64,000 nucleotides of DNA from GCA-002727735 sp038134525 (GCA_038134525.1 JAYPVI010000001.1:186001-250000); one strand, 5' to 3'; counted from the stretch's first letter, positions 37,425-46,994 are shown. The notes: a model not told the origin generated them from the letters alone. Translations and numbers: made by a program.

Positions 37425-39578
37425 TCAGTTATTGATAATCATTTTAGTTGAAATTTTTCGTTTTGGAGAATCAAAAATCACATTGTACCAACCTGGATTT
37501 AAGTTTCTAACATTTAGCTCTATTTCATTTAATCCTGAATTATAGATTTGATTATCTAACCCGTAAACAACTCTACCCAACGGATCAACTATCTTTATTG
37601 ATGCATCGTCAACTATGGAACTGAGATTAAATTTCAACATGGCCAAAGCGTTTGCTGGATTAGGATATACTATAAAATCAAAAACCAATTCATCTTCAAT
37701 TGAAAGTGGACCCGATAAATTGATATCGTCAATAAATAAATCATTTCCCCCACCACTTGTGAATTTTATCTTAAAACGAAAATCACTTACTAGAAAAACG
37801 CTTGTAATTCCGGAAACATTCACTGTATTCCAATCGTTTGCTAAAGGATTATATGATGAGTTAGTGTTAGGATAAGTTGCAATCGTTGATGCTGGAATAT
37901 TTTTTCTTAAAAACCAAGTTTCACCACAGTCTCTGCTAGCTAAAATTTGCATAAAGTCTGTGTTTTGAGAATTTCTTTTAGCAAAAGCATATTTAAAAGA
38001 TAAGGAGGCAGATGATAAATTCGATATATCTAAGGTAGTACTAACTAATTCATCAACAGATCCTGGGATAGCGGCAGAATTATCAAGTTTAACAGCATAT
38101 GAACCAGAAAAACTGGATGAATTCATCACATGAAATCCAGGACCTTCTGGGTTGTATACTGACCAATCTGAATTTGGAATTTGGGTAGCACTTTCAAAAT
38201 CATCTGTAAATGGAGTTAGATCTCCTGGGTTGGCAATTACGGTAATGAAGTTGGGGAAATTTTGAGAAAGTTGGTTTCCAAACTGATCAGATACCTGCAA
38301 CTGAACATCATAGGATCCTGCATTGGCATAAGTAACAACAGGATTTTGTTGTGTTGAAGTGCTTGGTGTGCCCCCCGGAAAACTCCAACTCCAACTATTT
38401 ACATTATTGTAAGATTCATCAAAAAACTCAACCACATCTCCTCCACAAACCATATCTCTGTTGGATCTTATATCTACCGCACACAATGTTGGTGTTTGAT
38501 TTAGTCCTGTAGCAGTGTGATTCGATGAAGACCACAGATTATTTCTTCCGGCAACACTTGAAACTAATGCAGCTCTCATCCTTGACTTCTGACCTGGTGT
38601 GAACATTTTAGAACAATAAGAGTATTCCAAATAATTTTCGATGTTATCTACCACATCTGTTGTCCAATAACCATCAACTGCATCATTGGAGCAAGTATTA
38701 GAGGTAACATTACAAGAAGTGACTCCAATACATCTTGGTGTGTCATCTACTGAATCATCTTGTGTGCAACTTGATGTATTCCCTGGATTATTATTATTGC
38801 CCCATAAATGATCTAAATTTAACCAATGCCCCACTTCATGAGTTAAAGTTCTACTAGAATATAAATCTGACGTTCCAAATGATCCAACATAGTCATGCAG
38901 AACCCAAATTCCATTATTCATAGAAGTAGCTGTAAAAACACTTGGATTAGTTGTATATCCTGCAGCACCTCCAGCATCATTAACTACAAAGATGTTGAGA
39001 TACTTATTTCCTGGCCACGCATTATTGTATACATTATTTCCAGAGATAATAGCTGAAACTTGTGCCATACCATCACTACCATCATTTGAAAAAGGACTTT
39101 GCGTTCTGGTAATTCCACTAAAACATTGTCCATTAGGCGCTTTGGTTGCTAATTGAAACTCCACCTCAATATCCGAGGGCATGCCTTGAAAAGTGGAAAC
39201 TACATTATTTGCATCTTGATTTTGTAAACGAAAATCCCTGTTGAGAATAGCAACTGCATCCTCAATTTGTGCTCTTGAAATATTTTCAGGACCACCATTA
39301 TGCAGCACATGAAAAACAAGTGGTATGGTATACACTACCCTAGAAGGTGCTTGTAACTTCATAGAATCTTCAATAATTCTCAGTTGACTTTGTTCTTCTT
39401 CGTAAATTTTCATTAACGAAGAATGTTGCTTGAAGAAATTCATCACCTTATGTGTTCTACAATACTCAACATTCTCTCCATAACGACAATTGTCTTTTTC
39501 TATGGTGTTATCAAACTGAAATTGAGCCTTAAATTGAATTACTAAAAAAATGAAAATAAAGGAAGAAAAATATTTCAT
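37425..39578 (-). CDS. M43 (pappalysin-type) zinc metalloprotease with PKD and T9SS domains
   Basis: This 717-residue protein has a signal peptide (about 1-19). The metzincin zinc motif is complete: HEVGHWLNLDH, residues 247-257 (H247, H251, H257, catalytic E248). The M43 cysteine-rich region follows (SCTQDDSVDDTPRC). A PKD domain spans about 370-450 (SWSWSFPGGTPSTSTQQNPV, AGSYDVQLQVSD). A beta-sandwich region lies at about 460-630. A T9SS sorting domain starts near 640 (FIVYPNPANALAMLKF) and ends ISTKMIINN. It should be a surface or secreted protease delivered by the Por system. Confidence 0.93.
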   Translation of the reverse strand: MKYFSSFIFIFLVIQFKAQFQFDNTIEKDNCRYGENVEYCRTHKVMNFFKQHSSLMKIYEEEQSQLRIIEDSMKLQAPSRVVYTIPLVFHVLHNGGPENISRAQIEDAVAILNRDFRLQNQDANNVVSTFQGMPSDIEVEFQLATKAPNGQCFSGITRTQSPFSNDGSDGMAQVSAIISGNNVYNNAWPGNKYLNIFVVNDAGGAAGYTTNPSVFTATSMNNGIWVLHDYVGSFGTSDLYSSRTLTHEVGHWLNLDHLWGNNNNPGNTSSCTQDDSVDDTPRCIGVTSCNVTSNTCSNDAVDGYWTTDVVDNIENYLEYSYCSKMFTPGQKSRMRAALVSSVAGRNNLWSSSNHTATGLNQTPTLCAVDIRSNRDMVCGGDVVEFFDESYNNVNSWSWSFPGGTPSTSTQQNPVVTYANAGSYDVQLQVSDQFGNQLSQNFPNFITVIANPGDLTPFTDDFESATQIPNSDWSVYNPEGPGFHVMNSSSFSGSYAVKLDNSAAIPGSVDELVSTTLDISNLSSASLSFKYAFAKRNSQNTDFMQILASRDCGETWFLRKNIPASTIATYPNTNSSYNPLANDWNTVNVSGITSVFLVSDFRFKIKFTSGGGNDLFIDDINLSGPLSIEDELVFDFIVYPNPANALAMLKFNLSSIVDDASIKIVDPLGRVVYGLDNQIYNSGLNEIELNVRNLNPGWYNVIFDSPKRKISTKMIINN

Positions 39579-39593
39579 AGTGCAAGTTACAAT

Positions 39594-40736
39594 TTAGTTT
39601 TTAAATGCATTTTCCAAATCTTCAACGAGGTCAGATGCATCTTCAATACCCACACTTAATCTAATCAATGAGTCTAAAACTCCTGACTTCATTCGTTCCT
39701 CTCTAGGAATAGAAGCATGAGTCATGGTTGAAGGATGTCCAATTAAAGACTCCACACCACCCAACGATTCAGCAAGCGTAAATAGCTTGGTTTTACTTAC
39801 AATAGATTTAGCATCTTCAAGACTATCACCCACCAATGTAAAGGATATCATTCCTCCAAATCCATTCATTTGTTCTTTAGCAACTTCATGATTAGGGTGG
39901 GTATTAAAACCTGGCCAGTAAACTTTATCAACCTTTGGATGATCATTTAAAAATTGAGCCACTTTCTCTCCATTTTCACAGTGCCTTTGTACTCTTAAAT
40001 GAAGCGTTTTTATACCTCTAAGAACTAAGAAAGAATCCATTGGGCCGCAAACTGCGCCACTAGAGTTTTGAATTCTATACATTTCTTCCGCTAAAGACTT
40101 TTCACTAGTAACCAAAGCTCCCATAACGACATCAGAATGACCCCCTAAATATTTTGTAACGGAATGCATTACGATATCTGCTCCTAGCTCTAATGGCCTC
40201 TGAAGAAAAGGGGTTGCAAAAGTGTTATCCACAGCCACTTTGATTTTTAAAGGTTTAGCTAGATCAACAACAGATTTAATATCAATAATATTCATCATAG
40301 GATTTGTAGGAGTTTCAATCCATATAAGCTTCGTATTATCATTAATTTTATCAGCAATATTTTGGACATTAACCATATCTACAAAGTGGAAGATTATTCC
40401 ATATTTTTCAAAAATGGTTTTAAAAATACGATATGATCCACCATATAAGTCATAAGTTGAAATCACCTCATCACCAGGGCTTAACATTTTTATCACACAA
40501 TCAATCGCTGCTAATCCACTTCCAAAACACGCACCGTACTTCCCCCCCTCTAGGGCAGCTAAATTATTTTCTAAAGCTGCTCTTGTTGGATTGCTAGTTC
40601 TTGAATATTCAAACCCTTTATGCACCCCTATTTCATCCTGAACGTAAGTTGATGTTTGATAAATTGGCGTCATAATCGCACCTGTTGCAGGATCGGGGTG
40701 AACACCGGCATGAATTACTTTAGTATTAAATTTCAT
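39594..40736 (-). CDS. metB: Cystathionine gamma-synthase / trans-sulfuration PLP enzyme
   Basis: The 380-residue enzyme of the Cys/Met-metabolism PLP family has the pyridoxal-phosphate lysine K195 in MHSVTKYLGGHSDV. Other family motifs are YSRTSNPTRAALE, FGSGLAAID, VDNTFATPFLQRPL and LGGVESLIGHPSTMTHA. The sequence type fits cystathionine gamma-synthase, but gamma-lyase activity cannot be excluded from sequence alone. It is the first gene of a minus-strand run, 15 nt before the M43 protease gene, and is divergent from the Clp-like gene. Confidence 0.88.
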   Translation of the reverse strand: MKFNTKVIHAGVHPDPATGAIMTPIYQTSTYVQDEIGVHKGFEYSRTSNPTRAALENNLAALEGGKYGACFGSGLAAIDCVIKMLSPGDEVISTYDLYGGSYRIFKTIFEKYGIIFHFVDMVNVQNIADKINDNTKLIWIETPTNPMMNIIDIKSVVDLAKPLKIKVAVDNTFATPFLQRPLELGADIVMHSVTKYLGGHSDVVMGALVTSEKSLAEEMYRIQNSSGAVCGPMDSFLVLRGIKTLHLRVQRHCENGEKVAQFLNDHPKVDKVYWPGFNTHPNHEVAKEQMNGFGGMISFTLVGDSLEDAKSIVSKTKLFTLAESLGGVESLIGHPSTMTHASIPREERMKSGVLDSLIRLSVGIEDASDLVEDLENAFKN

Positions 40737-40757
40737 TCTTTATTTAATTAAGGGATA

Positions 40758-40784
40758 CAAATCTAATTATTTAATATATTCAAA
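40758..40784 (-). promoter_or_regulatory. Candidate promoter of metB
   Basis: The minus strand reads TTTG (40784-40781), a 15-nt spacer, then TAGATTTG (40765-40758). The -7 element ends 21 nt before the metB ATG. The spacer is slightly short for the Bacteroidota consensus. Confidence 0.4.
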
Positions 40785-40817
40785 AGGTTATTTGTTTATA
40801 ACATAAAAAAATTACTC

Positions 40818-43289
40818 ATGAATAGTGAAAGTTTACAACCAGCTACAAAACAAATTTTACACAAGGCTCTCGACTTAGCTCAATTACAAAATAACCCTGA
40901 AATAAGAAGTGCACACCTTCTAAAAGCCATTATATTTAAAAATGAAAAAACCAATTCAATGATGGTGAATCAACTGTTATTGAATAAAGAATCTCTCAAC
41001 ATAGCGTTAGATACACTTATTGACACTTTTCCTATTGATTTTGAGCATCAACCAAAATTATCAATTGAAGTAAAACAAATTTTAAAAAGTGCTAAAGAAA
41101 GGTCGTTTGGAATTGGGGAAGAAAAAATTTCAATTGATAATCTTTTACTAGGAATGATAAATCAAAACGATGCTGTAGCAAGCTTGATCATTAAATTTGG
41201 AATTGGTGGAGAAGAACGGAAAGAAACTAACGACAACCTATCTGTTGAAAAATCAATACAAAAAATTAAATCTACACTAAACGAAAGTGACAATATTCCA
41301 TATCCTTCTTTAAATAAATATGCTACAAATTTAAATGAATTAGCTGCACTTGGCAAACTCAACCATTTGATTGGAAGAGAAAAAGAAATAAGAAGAATTC
41401 TTCAAGTACTTGTAAGAAATACTAAGAACAACCCCATTTTAGTAGGTGACCCAGGTGTAGGAAAAACAGCTGTTATTGAAGGATTGGCTATGCAACTTTC
41501 AGAGGGGACTCTACCTTCTTCTATGAAAAAGAAAAAAATATATTCTCTTGAACTAAGTAATATTATTGCTGGAGCAAAATACAAAGGAGAATTTGAAGAA
41601 CGATTTAAGTCAATTCTAGATGATTTGATAAAATCTGATGGAGATGTTATACTTTTCATTGATGAAATCCACACATTAGTAGGTACAGGAAATAGTGAAG
41701 GAGCATTGGATGCTGCAAATTTACTTAAACCCTCATTAGCCAGAGGGGCTATAAAGTTGATTGGAACTACGACCCATGAAGAATTTCAAAAACATATTGA
41801 AAGCGATGATGCCTTAGAAAGAAGATTACAAAAAATTACCATAGAAGAACCAAGTGATGATGAATGCAGCGCCATATTATTAGGAGTAAAAAAACGACTA
41901 GAAGAATTTCACCAAATTAACATAAGTGAAGACTCTATATTAACTGCCATTGAACTTTCTAAGCGCTACATAAGTGAACGAAGTTTGCCAGATAAAGCTA
42001 TTGATTTACTTGACGAAGCATGTGCTAAAATCAAACTAGAACTTGAAACTTTACCAGACGAGTTAATCGATATCCAATCAACATTAAAAACACTTAAAAA
42101 AGATAGTCCTAAATATAACTCCTTAGAAAAAGAATTGTCATCGCTTGAAACGCAATATGAGAAAGAAAAACAACTTCATCAAAAACTAAGCAAAAGTGAT
42201 GGACTTAATAAAAATGAAATTCAAAAACTTAAAAATGAACTAACTTCTCTTCAAAAAGATCGTTCATTGTATAACCCTGAAGTAGATCCAGAAGACATTG
42301 CTGAAATAATAGCTGAATGGACTGGAATTCCAGTTCAAAAAATGCTGGTAAAGGAAATGGAAAAACTTCTCCATTTTGAAGATGAATTAGTAAAAAAAGT
42401 AATAGGTCAAAATCCTGCTTTAAATGTTGTTTCAGATGCTGTTAGAAGAAGTAGATCTGGTATGCAAGATCCAAAACGCCCTGTTGGATCATTTTTGTTT
42501 GTTGGCACTACTGGTGTAGGAAAGACCGAATTAGCAAAAGCATTAGCTGAAGTTTTGTTTAATGACGAAAACCAAATGGTCCGAATGGACATGTCTGAAT
42601 TTCAAGAAAAACATGCTGTATCTCGCTTAATTGGATCTCCTCCTGGATATATTGGATTTGACGATGGTGGTCAACTAACTGAAGCCGTAAGAAGAAAACC
42701 GTACTCTGTTGTTCTATTAGACGAAATTGAAAAAGCCCATCCAGACATTTTAAATTTACTGCTTCAAATTTTAGATGATGGTCGACTAACTGATAGCAAG
42801 GGTAGGTTAGTTAATTTCAAGAACACCATAGTTATAATGACAACTAATGTTGGGGCTGGGACAATTCTAAATAACTATGCTTTATTAAATTCCAAAAACG
42901 AAAAAGAAATTTACACCAAAACAAAAGAAGATATGTTTGAAGTGCTAAAAAAAGCTTTACGACCAGAGTTTTTAAATAGGATTGATGAAATTGTGTTGTT
43001 CGCTCCACTATCAAAGGATAGTATTAGAAAAATTGTTCAAATACACCTGAAAAAAGCCATTAAAATGTTGAGCAAAAACAACATCACCATTGCCTTTGAT
43101 CAAAAAGCCATTGATTGCATTACTACGTTAAGTTATCAACCAGAGTTTGGAGGAAGACCAGTGAAAAGGATTATTCAAAAACATGTATTAAACGAACTTT
43201 CTAAACAATACTTGGCAAGAAAAATAGATAGAGAAGGCACCATTCAAATTAGTGCAAAAAATGATCAACTAACATTTGAAAATTCATGA
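40818..43289 (+). CDS. ClpB-like AAA+ unfoldase (two AAA domains, short middle domain)
   Basis: This Hsp100-type ATPase has 823 residues. A Clp N-domain spans about 1-140. AAA-1 has Walker A GDPGVGKT at 210-217, pore loop GAKYKGEFE at 252-260 and Walker B FIDE at 280-283. A shortened coiled-coil middle domain lies at about 400-485. AAA-2 has Walker A GTTGVGKT at 563-570, pore loop GYIGFDDGG and Walker B VLLDE at 632-636. The ClpP-docking [LIV]GF loop of ClpC/ClpA is not visible where expected (after MTTNVGAG), so it is probably a disaggregase or remodeller rather than a protease partner. It is the first of eight tightly packed genes ending in TelA and overlaps the next by 4 nt. Confidence 0.9.
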   Translation: MNSESLQPATKQILHKALDLAQLQNNPEIRSAHLLKAIIFKNEKTNSMMVNQLLLNKESLNIALDTLIDTFPIDFEHQPKLSIEVKQILKSAKERSFGIGEEKISIDNLLLGMINQNDAVASLIIKFGIGGEERKETNDNLSVEKSIQKIKSTLNESDNIPYPSLNKYATNLNELAALGKLNHLIGREKEIRRILQVLVRNTKNNPILVGDPGVGKTAVIEGLAMQLSEGTLPSSMKKKKIYSLELSNIIAGAKYKGEFEERFKSILDDLIKSDGDVILFIDEIHTLVGTGNSEGALDAANLLKPSLARGAIKLIGTTTHEEFQKHIESDDALERRLQKITIEEPSDDECSAILLGVKKRLEEFHQINISEDSILTAIELSKRYISERSLPDKAIDLLDEACAKIKLELETLPDELIDIQSTLKTLKKDSPKYNSLEKELSSLETQYEKEKQLHQKLSKSDGLNKNEIQKLKNELTSLQKDRSLYNPEVDPEDIAEIIAEWTGIPVQKMLVKEMEKLLHFEDELVKKVIGQNPALNVVSDAVRRSRSGMQDPKRPVGSFLFVGTTGVGKTELAKALAEVLFNDENQMVRMDMSEFQEKHAVSRLIGSPPGYIGFDDGGQLTEAVRRKPYSVVLLDEIEKAHPDILNLLLQILDDGRLTDSKGRLVNFKNTIVIMTTNVGAGTILNNYALLNSKNEKEIYTKTKEDMFEVLKKALRPEFLNRIDEIVLFAPLSKDSIRKIVQIHLKKAIKMLSKNNITIAFDQKAIDCITTLSYQPEFGGRPVKRIIQKHVLNELSKQYLARKIDREGTIQISAKNDQLTFENS

Positions 43290-44056
43290 AAAGCAAAATA
43301 GACTTTTTAAAGGATGAAATGGCTCTTCAAAAAGCAAGAGAGAACAATATAAAGCTTAGACTTTTACCAAGAAAAGCGCGATCGGAATTTATAACATCAT
43401 TGTTTTCTTCAAGCAGCATATTTATAGCGCTTGTATTGACTATTGTTATTTTCTATGTAGATCCTTTAACTTTTTTCCATAACACATTAAATTCCTTATT
43501 GGGATTTTTATTCTCATCCTTATTACTATATGCAATTGTATTATTTATCATAATGAGTATTAAGTATTTTATTAAGGTAAAAAAATGGATGATTAACCAT
43601 GAAATAAATGTAAAATGGATGCTGAGTTTAGAGAAAAAACACGGAGAAGAGTTAATGGAAAATTTATGGCTTCAATATGGAAGATCTAGGGCTGCTCAAC
43701 AACTAAAAAAAATAAAAGAAGCTTTCCATTCTTTTAAAGGAAATCTTGGAAAAAAATTCAATGAAAATGAATTGACCTATAATCGTTACTTAAACACTGC
43801 TTACGACATTTATTTACTTGTTCAAGACAACATTACAGAAGTGATAGAATTCACATTAGACCAACAGAAAACAAACATTAATGAATTAAAATTATCCATT
43901 GAAAATGAAAAAAAAATAAACTCTTCTAAACTTTCCATTTTAGAAGATAGACTAAAGGTGTATGACTCTAACGAACTTTACATTGAAAAAATTTTAGATG
44001 AAAATGATATGGCAATTCAAAAATTGACAGAAAGCAGTCAGAAAATTATCAATTAA
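43286..44056 (+). CDS. Two-TM membrane protein with coiled-coil C-terminus, unknown function
   Basis: This 256-residue protein starts on the ATGA overlap with the Clp-like gene. A basic N-terminus (residues 1-36) is followed by two transmembrane segments, about 39-58 (LFSSSSIFIALVLTIVIFYV) and 66-95. The rest is cytoplasmic and helical, with a long coiled coil. Within it lies NENELTYNRYLNTAYDIYLLV, which resembles PTEITYQRYNKAFQLAHSF in the two downstream paralogues, so three proteins of the cluster share this element. The layout loosely recalls XpaC proteins, which pair with TelA in Firmicutes. That assignment is inference. Confidence 0.75.
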   Translation: MKSKIDFLKDEMALQKARENNIKLRLLPRKARSEFITSLFSSSSIFIALVLTIVIFYVDPLTFFHNTLNSLLGFLFSSLLLYAIVLFIIMSIKYFIKVKKWMINHEINVKWMLSLEKKHGEELMENLWLQYGRSRAAQQLKKIKEAFHSFKGNLGKKFNENELTYNRYLNTAYDIYLLVQDNITEVIEFTLDQQKTNINELKLSIENEKKINSSKLSILEDRLKVYDSNELYIEKILDENDMAIQKLTESSQKIIN

Positions 44057-44065
44057 AAACGTACT

Positions 44066-45283
44066 ATGAACTTTACTTCAAGACTAAAGTTTCTACTAAA
44101 CAAACCAATAATTGAATCTGGTCAGGTAAAAGTTGTACAAAATCAAAAAGAATACAACAATGAACTTTCTGCCAAACTTTTTGATTCTAAAGAAAGAGGA
44201 GATTTCTTTGTCTATTGCATGTATATGGCATCACAATTTATTTCCATTGATTTGATCTACAGTAAAAGCGAAAGAAAATTTCTTTCAAATTATTTAACTC
44301 AAATTTTTGGAGTTGAAATTGCAAAAGAAGGTGAAGCGCTAATTTCATTTTTTCGTGAAGAAAATTCCAGGAAAAATTTAAATTATTCTTTTACCAAAGG
44401 GCTTAATTTTAAATATGATTCTTCACAACATAAATTAATTGTTAATTCTCGAAGTAGTAAAGTAATTGAAGCTCCCGAAGTTCTTCAAATAGCCTATCAA
44501 GCAAAGACTATTTTAACCTTTCGTCAAAAAATAGAATTAACAGCATTATTAATAGGCATATCTAGAAGAACAAGAATACATATTGAGGATAATAAGAACT
44601 TGATTAGTTCTGGAGCCTATGTCATTGATATAGAAGTTTGGAAGATTATTGAATCTTTTGCTATGTATCTAGGACTTGAAGAAAAAACCATTCACTTTTT
44701 AATTGATAAAAAGCCATACTCAAATAAACAAAAATACAGCCTTACAAAACAGGATGTATTTGACTCCACCTACTTTTTAGATATTCATTACACTACAAAA
44801 AAAGTAAATATAAATGAAGATAATGCCAGTCCTTCATTTGAGGACTTGTTATTCAAACATCAGAAAAAAGAAAACGATAAACAAATCAGTTATTTAGAAG
44901 AAATTAAAAAAAATCTTTCTTCAAAAAGTCTTGAAAAACTTGAACAACTGATTATACAACAAGAAATTTTCAATAATGAATTAACTGCTAAATTTAAACC
45001 AACCGAAATCACTTATCAACGCTATAATAAAGCCTTCCAATTAGCCCATTCTTTTGGGGTAGCCAATATTTTAGACATTAATAGAATAGAAGGTTCTAAT
45101 GAAAATCAAAAAACAATAAAAGAAAAAATTATTCTACATGAGCGTTTATTGCAAGAAATGGAAGAAATAAATGCAGCTCTCAAAAAACTTAAAGGGACTT
45201 TATTCGAGGATGATAAAAAACTTAAAACCATGTTAAATGAGTTGGATGTATTGACTAACAATATGGGAAAATATATACTATGA
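44066..45283 (+). CDS. Helical protein with TerB-like N-terminal part and shared coiled-coil C-terminus (paralogue A)
   Basis: The 405-residue protein has no signal peptide or TM segment. The N-terminal half is all-helical: SKERGDFFVYCMYMASQFISI, YSKSERKFLSNYLTQIFG, then APEVLQIAYQAKTILTFRQKIELTALLIG. This layout of paired helices with an acidic turn resembles TerB/DjlA-type domains, but similarity is weak. The motif DSTYFLDIHY follows. The C-terminal third (about 300-405) is a coiled coil beginning at FKPTEITYQRYNKAFQLAHSF. The whole protein is paralogous to the next gene, and its C-terminus is nearly identical. It overlaps that gene by 4 nt. Function unknown. Confidence 0.75.
   Translation: MNFTSRLKFLLNKPIIESGQVKVVQNQKEYNNELSAKLFDSKERGDFFVYCMYMASQFISIDLIYSKSERKFLSNYLTQIFGVEIAKEGEALISFFREENSRKNLNYSFTKGLNFKYDSSQHKLIVNSRSSKVIEAPEVLQIAYQAKTILTFRQKIELTALLIGISRRTRIHIEDNKNLISSGAYVIDIEVWKIIESFAMYLGLEEKTIHFLIDKKPYSNKQKYSLTKQDVFDSTYFLDIHYTTKKVNINEDNASPSFEDLLFKHQKKENDKQISYLEEIKKNLSSKSLEKLEQLIIQQEIFNNELTAKFKPTEITYQRYNKAFQLAHSFGVANILDINRIEGSNENQKTIKEKIILHERLLQEMEEINAALKKLKGTLFEDDKKLKTMLNELDVLTNNMGKYIL
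45131..45174 (+). repeat. 44-nt exact direct repeat (copy 1) in tandem paralogues
   Basis: This stretch within paralogue A is identical base for base to 46309-46352 in paralogue B. It lies in a longer region of high similarity (about 44991-45283 against 46171-46461). The encoded peptide is ILHERLLQEMEEINA. Retained synonymous identity suggests recent duplication or gene conversion. Confidence 0.9.
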
Positions 45284-46461
45284 TAATAGCTCTAATATCC
45301 ATCAGCATTTTAGTTTTAGTTCTATGGTTATCCAATCAAAACAATGACCATAGCTTTAATAATTCTCATTTTTTTAATGAAAATTCCATTTCAACTGAAA
45401 AAAAGTTGAACATTTCGTCCCTATTTGATAGCCATGAAAAGGCCGATTTATATGTTTTGACCATTTATTTATGTGCACTCATAAATCACACTTATGGAAA
45501 ACCTTTAGATAGGGACAAATGGTTTGAAAATTGGCTGTACACAGATCAAAAAATGATTAAAGAAACCATGAAACTTTTTAACTTATTATCAAGTAGTTTT
45601 AAAAAAAATGATTCATTTGAAATTTTTAAAATAATTGGCAAACCATCTCATGAGAAATACAAAATTGTGAATCATGAAATACAACTTATGCATGAAGGAA
45701 CTTATGTTAAGGGAAATGAATTATTACAATTGTGTTATAGAGCCAAAAGAATACTTACCTACAGTGAAAAAATAAATCTTATCGATATATTGAGGAGACG
45801 AATAAGCTCATTGAAAGGTGAAACTGCCATTGCAAATTTTGCTTTATTCATGGGTGATAATAGATATTTTATAAGAAAATGGAATTTGGAAACTGTTTAT
45901 AAATTACCAACTAGCAAAGATATTTCGGAAACAGATATTTTTGAATCCACCTATTTTTTAGACTTGCATTATCAAAAAAAGGAATCTGTTGAAGTTGATA
46001 AAACATCGCCAAACTTTAATGATTTAATCCATCAAAAGCATGTCGAAGAATACAATAAAAAGGAAAATTTATATCATAACTTAAATGAAAAATTATCAAA
46101 AAAATGTCAATCGTTGTTAAAAGAGCTTGTGGATCAACAGATTATTTTTGATAATGAGATAAGCCAAAAATTTAACCCAACAGAAATCACTTATCAGCGT
46201 TACAATAAAGCCTTCAAATTAGCTCATTCTTTTGGTGTGGCCAATATTTTGGACATCAATAGAATAGAAAGTTCTAATGAAATTCAAAAAACAATAGAAG
46301 AGAAAATAATTCTACATGAGCGTTTATTGCAAGAAATGGAAGAAATAAATGCGGCTCTTAAAAAACTAAAAGGAACTTTGTTTGAAGACGAAAATAAGTT
46401 GAATGATATGCTAAGTGAATTGGATGTATTAACAGAAAATATTGAGAAATATAAGATATGA
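45280..46461 (+). CDS. Membrane-anchored TerB-like/coiled-coil protein (paralogue B)
   Basis: The 393-residue protein begins with a transmembrane anchor (MIIALISISILVLVLWLS), which paralogue A lacks. The helical middle corresponds to paralogue A: DSHEKADLYVLTIYLCALI, GNELLQLCYRAKRILTYSEKINLIDIL and ESTYFLDLHYQKK. The C-terminal domain FNPTEITYQRYNKAFKLAHSFG onwards is nearly identical to that of A. A membrane-bound and a soluble version of the same protein are therefore produced side by side, probably as partners through the coiled coil. Overlaps with both neighbours are ATGA type. Function unknown. Confidence 0.75.
   Translation: MIIALISISILVLVLWLSNQNNDHSFNNSHFFNENSISTEKKLNISSLFDSHEKADLYVLTIYLCALINHTYGKPLDRDKWFENWLYTDQKMIKETMKLFNLLSSSFKKNDSFEIFKIIGKPSHEKYKIVNHEIQLMHEGTYVKGNELLQLCYRAKRILTYSEKINLIDILRRRISSLKGETAIANFALFMGDNRYFIRKWNLETVYKLPTSKDISETDIFESTYFLDLHYQKKESVEVDKTSPNFNDLIHQKHVEEYNKKENLYHNLNEKLSKKCQSLLKELVDQQIIFDNEISQKFNPTEITYQRYNKAFKLAHSFGVANILDINRIESSNEIQKTIEEKIILHERLLQEMEEINAALKKLKGTLFEDENKLNDMLSELDVLTENIEKYKI
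46309..46352 (+). repeat. 44-nt exact direct repeat (copy 2) in tandem paralogues
   Basis: Identical to 45131-45174. The spacing between the copies is 1178 nt. Homologous recombination between them would fuse paralogues A and B into one gene and delete the membrane anchor of B. Confidence 0.9.
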
Positions 46462-46994
46462 AGAAACAAGATTATCAAAGTATTTTAGTGTCCATTAAAA
46501 TTGAATTACAGCTACTTAATTCGATAGGGGATATAGTGAAACTAGTTCAAAAAGAACAAGATCTATTTTTCGAATTATTTCCATTATTAGGCAAAATATA
46601 TGGTCATAATAAAAATGAGCTAGCTAAACTTGAAAATAGCTACAATGCTATTATGGATGAGTTTAGAAAAATAATTTACATCAATGATCATTTAAAACTT
46701 GACGAAAAACAATTTAATGTACTTGTCCAAAAACAAGCCATTGAAAAAACAAGTGTAGGGATTAACAAGATGATCCAATACTATCAAGAAGAATCTAATA
46801 AGCAAATTGCAATAGTTAAAGTTGTAAATCAAATGATTTTAAAATTTAAAAAAGACATCATCGATTATAGAGAGCATATCAGTCCTAATATGAATGTTGA
46901 TGAGTCTGCAAGTTTAGCAAACATCCAACATCTTGAACAAGCTATTAGTCACTTAGATAAGTTAACGGACGATCTAAAAAATTATGAAATTTAA
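46458..46994 (+). CDS. Small coiled-coil protein, unknown function
   Basis: The 178-residue protein is soluble and almost wholly helical, with heptad-like hydrophobic spacing throughout (SIKIELQLLNSIGDIVKLV, NELAKLENSYNAIMDEFRKI, LEQAISHLDKLTDDLKNYEI). No TM segment, no recognised family. It overlaps paralogue B by 4 nt and the following membrane protein by 11 nt. The strict coupling suggests a structural subunit or adaptor in the same complex. Confidence 0.7.
   Translation: MKKQDYQSILVSIKIELQLLNSIGDIVKLVQKEQDLFFELFPLLGKIYGHNKNELAKLENSYNAIMDEFRKIIYINDHLKLDEKQFNVLVQKQAIEKTSVGINKMIQYYQEESNKQIAIVKVVNQMILKFKKDIIDYREHISPNMNVDESASLANIQHLEQAISHLDKLTDDLKNYEI

Noticed and set aside
45131..46352. Direct repeats as part of a mobile element
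   Set aside because: The repeats lie inside coding sequence at equivalent positions of two paralogues and are explained by gene duplication.
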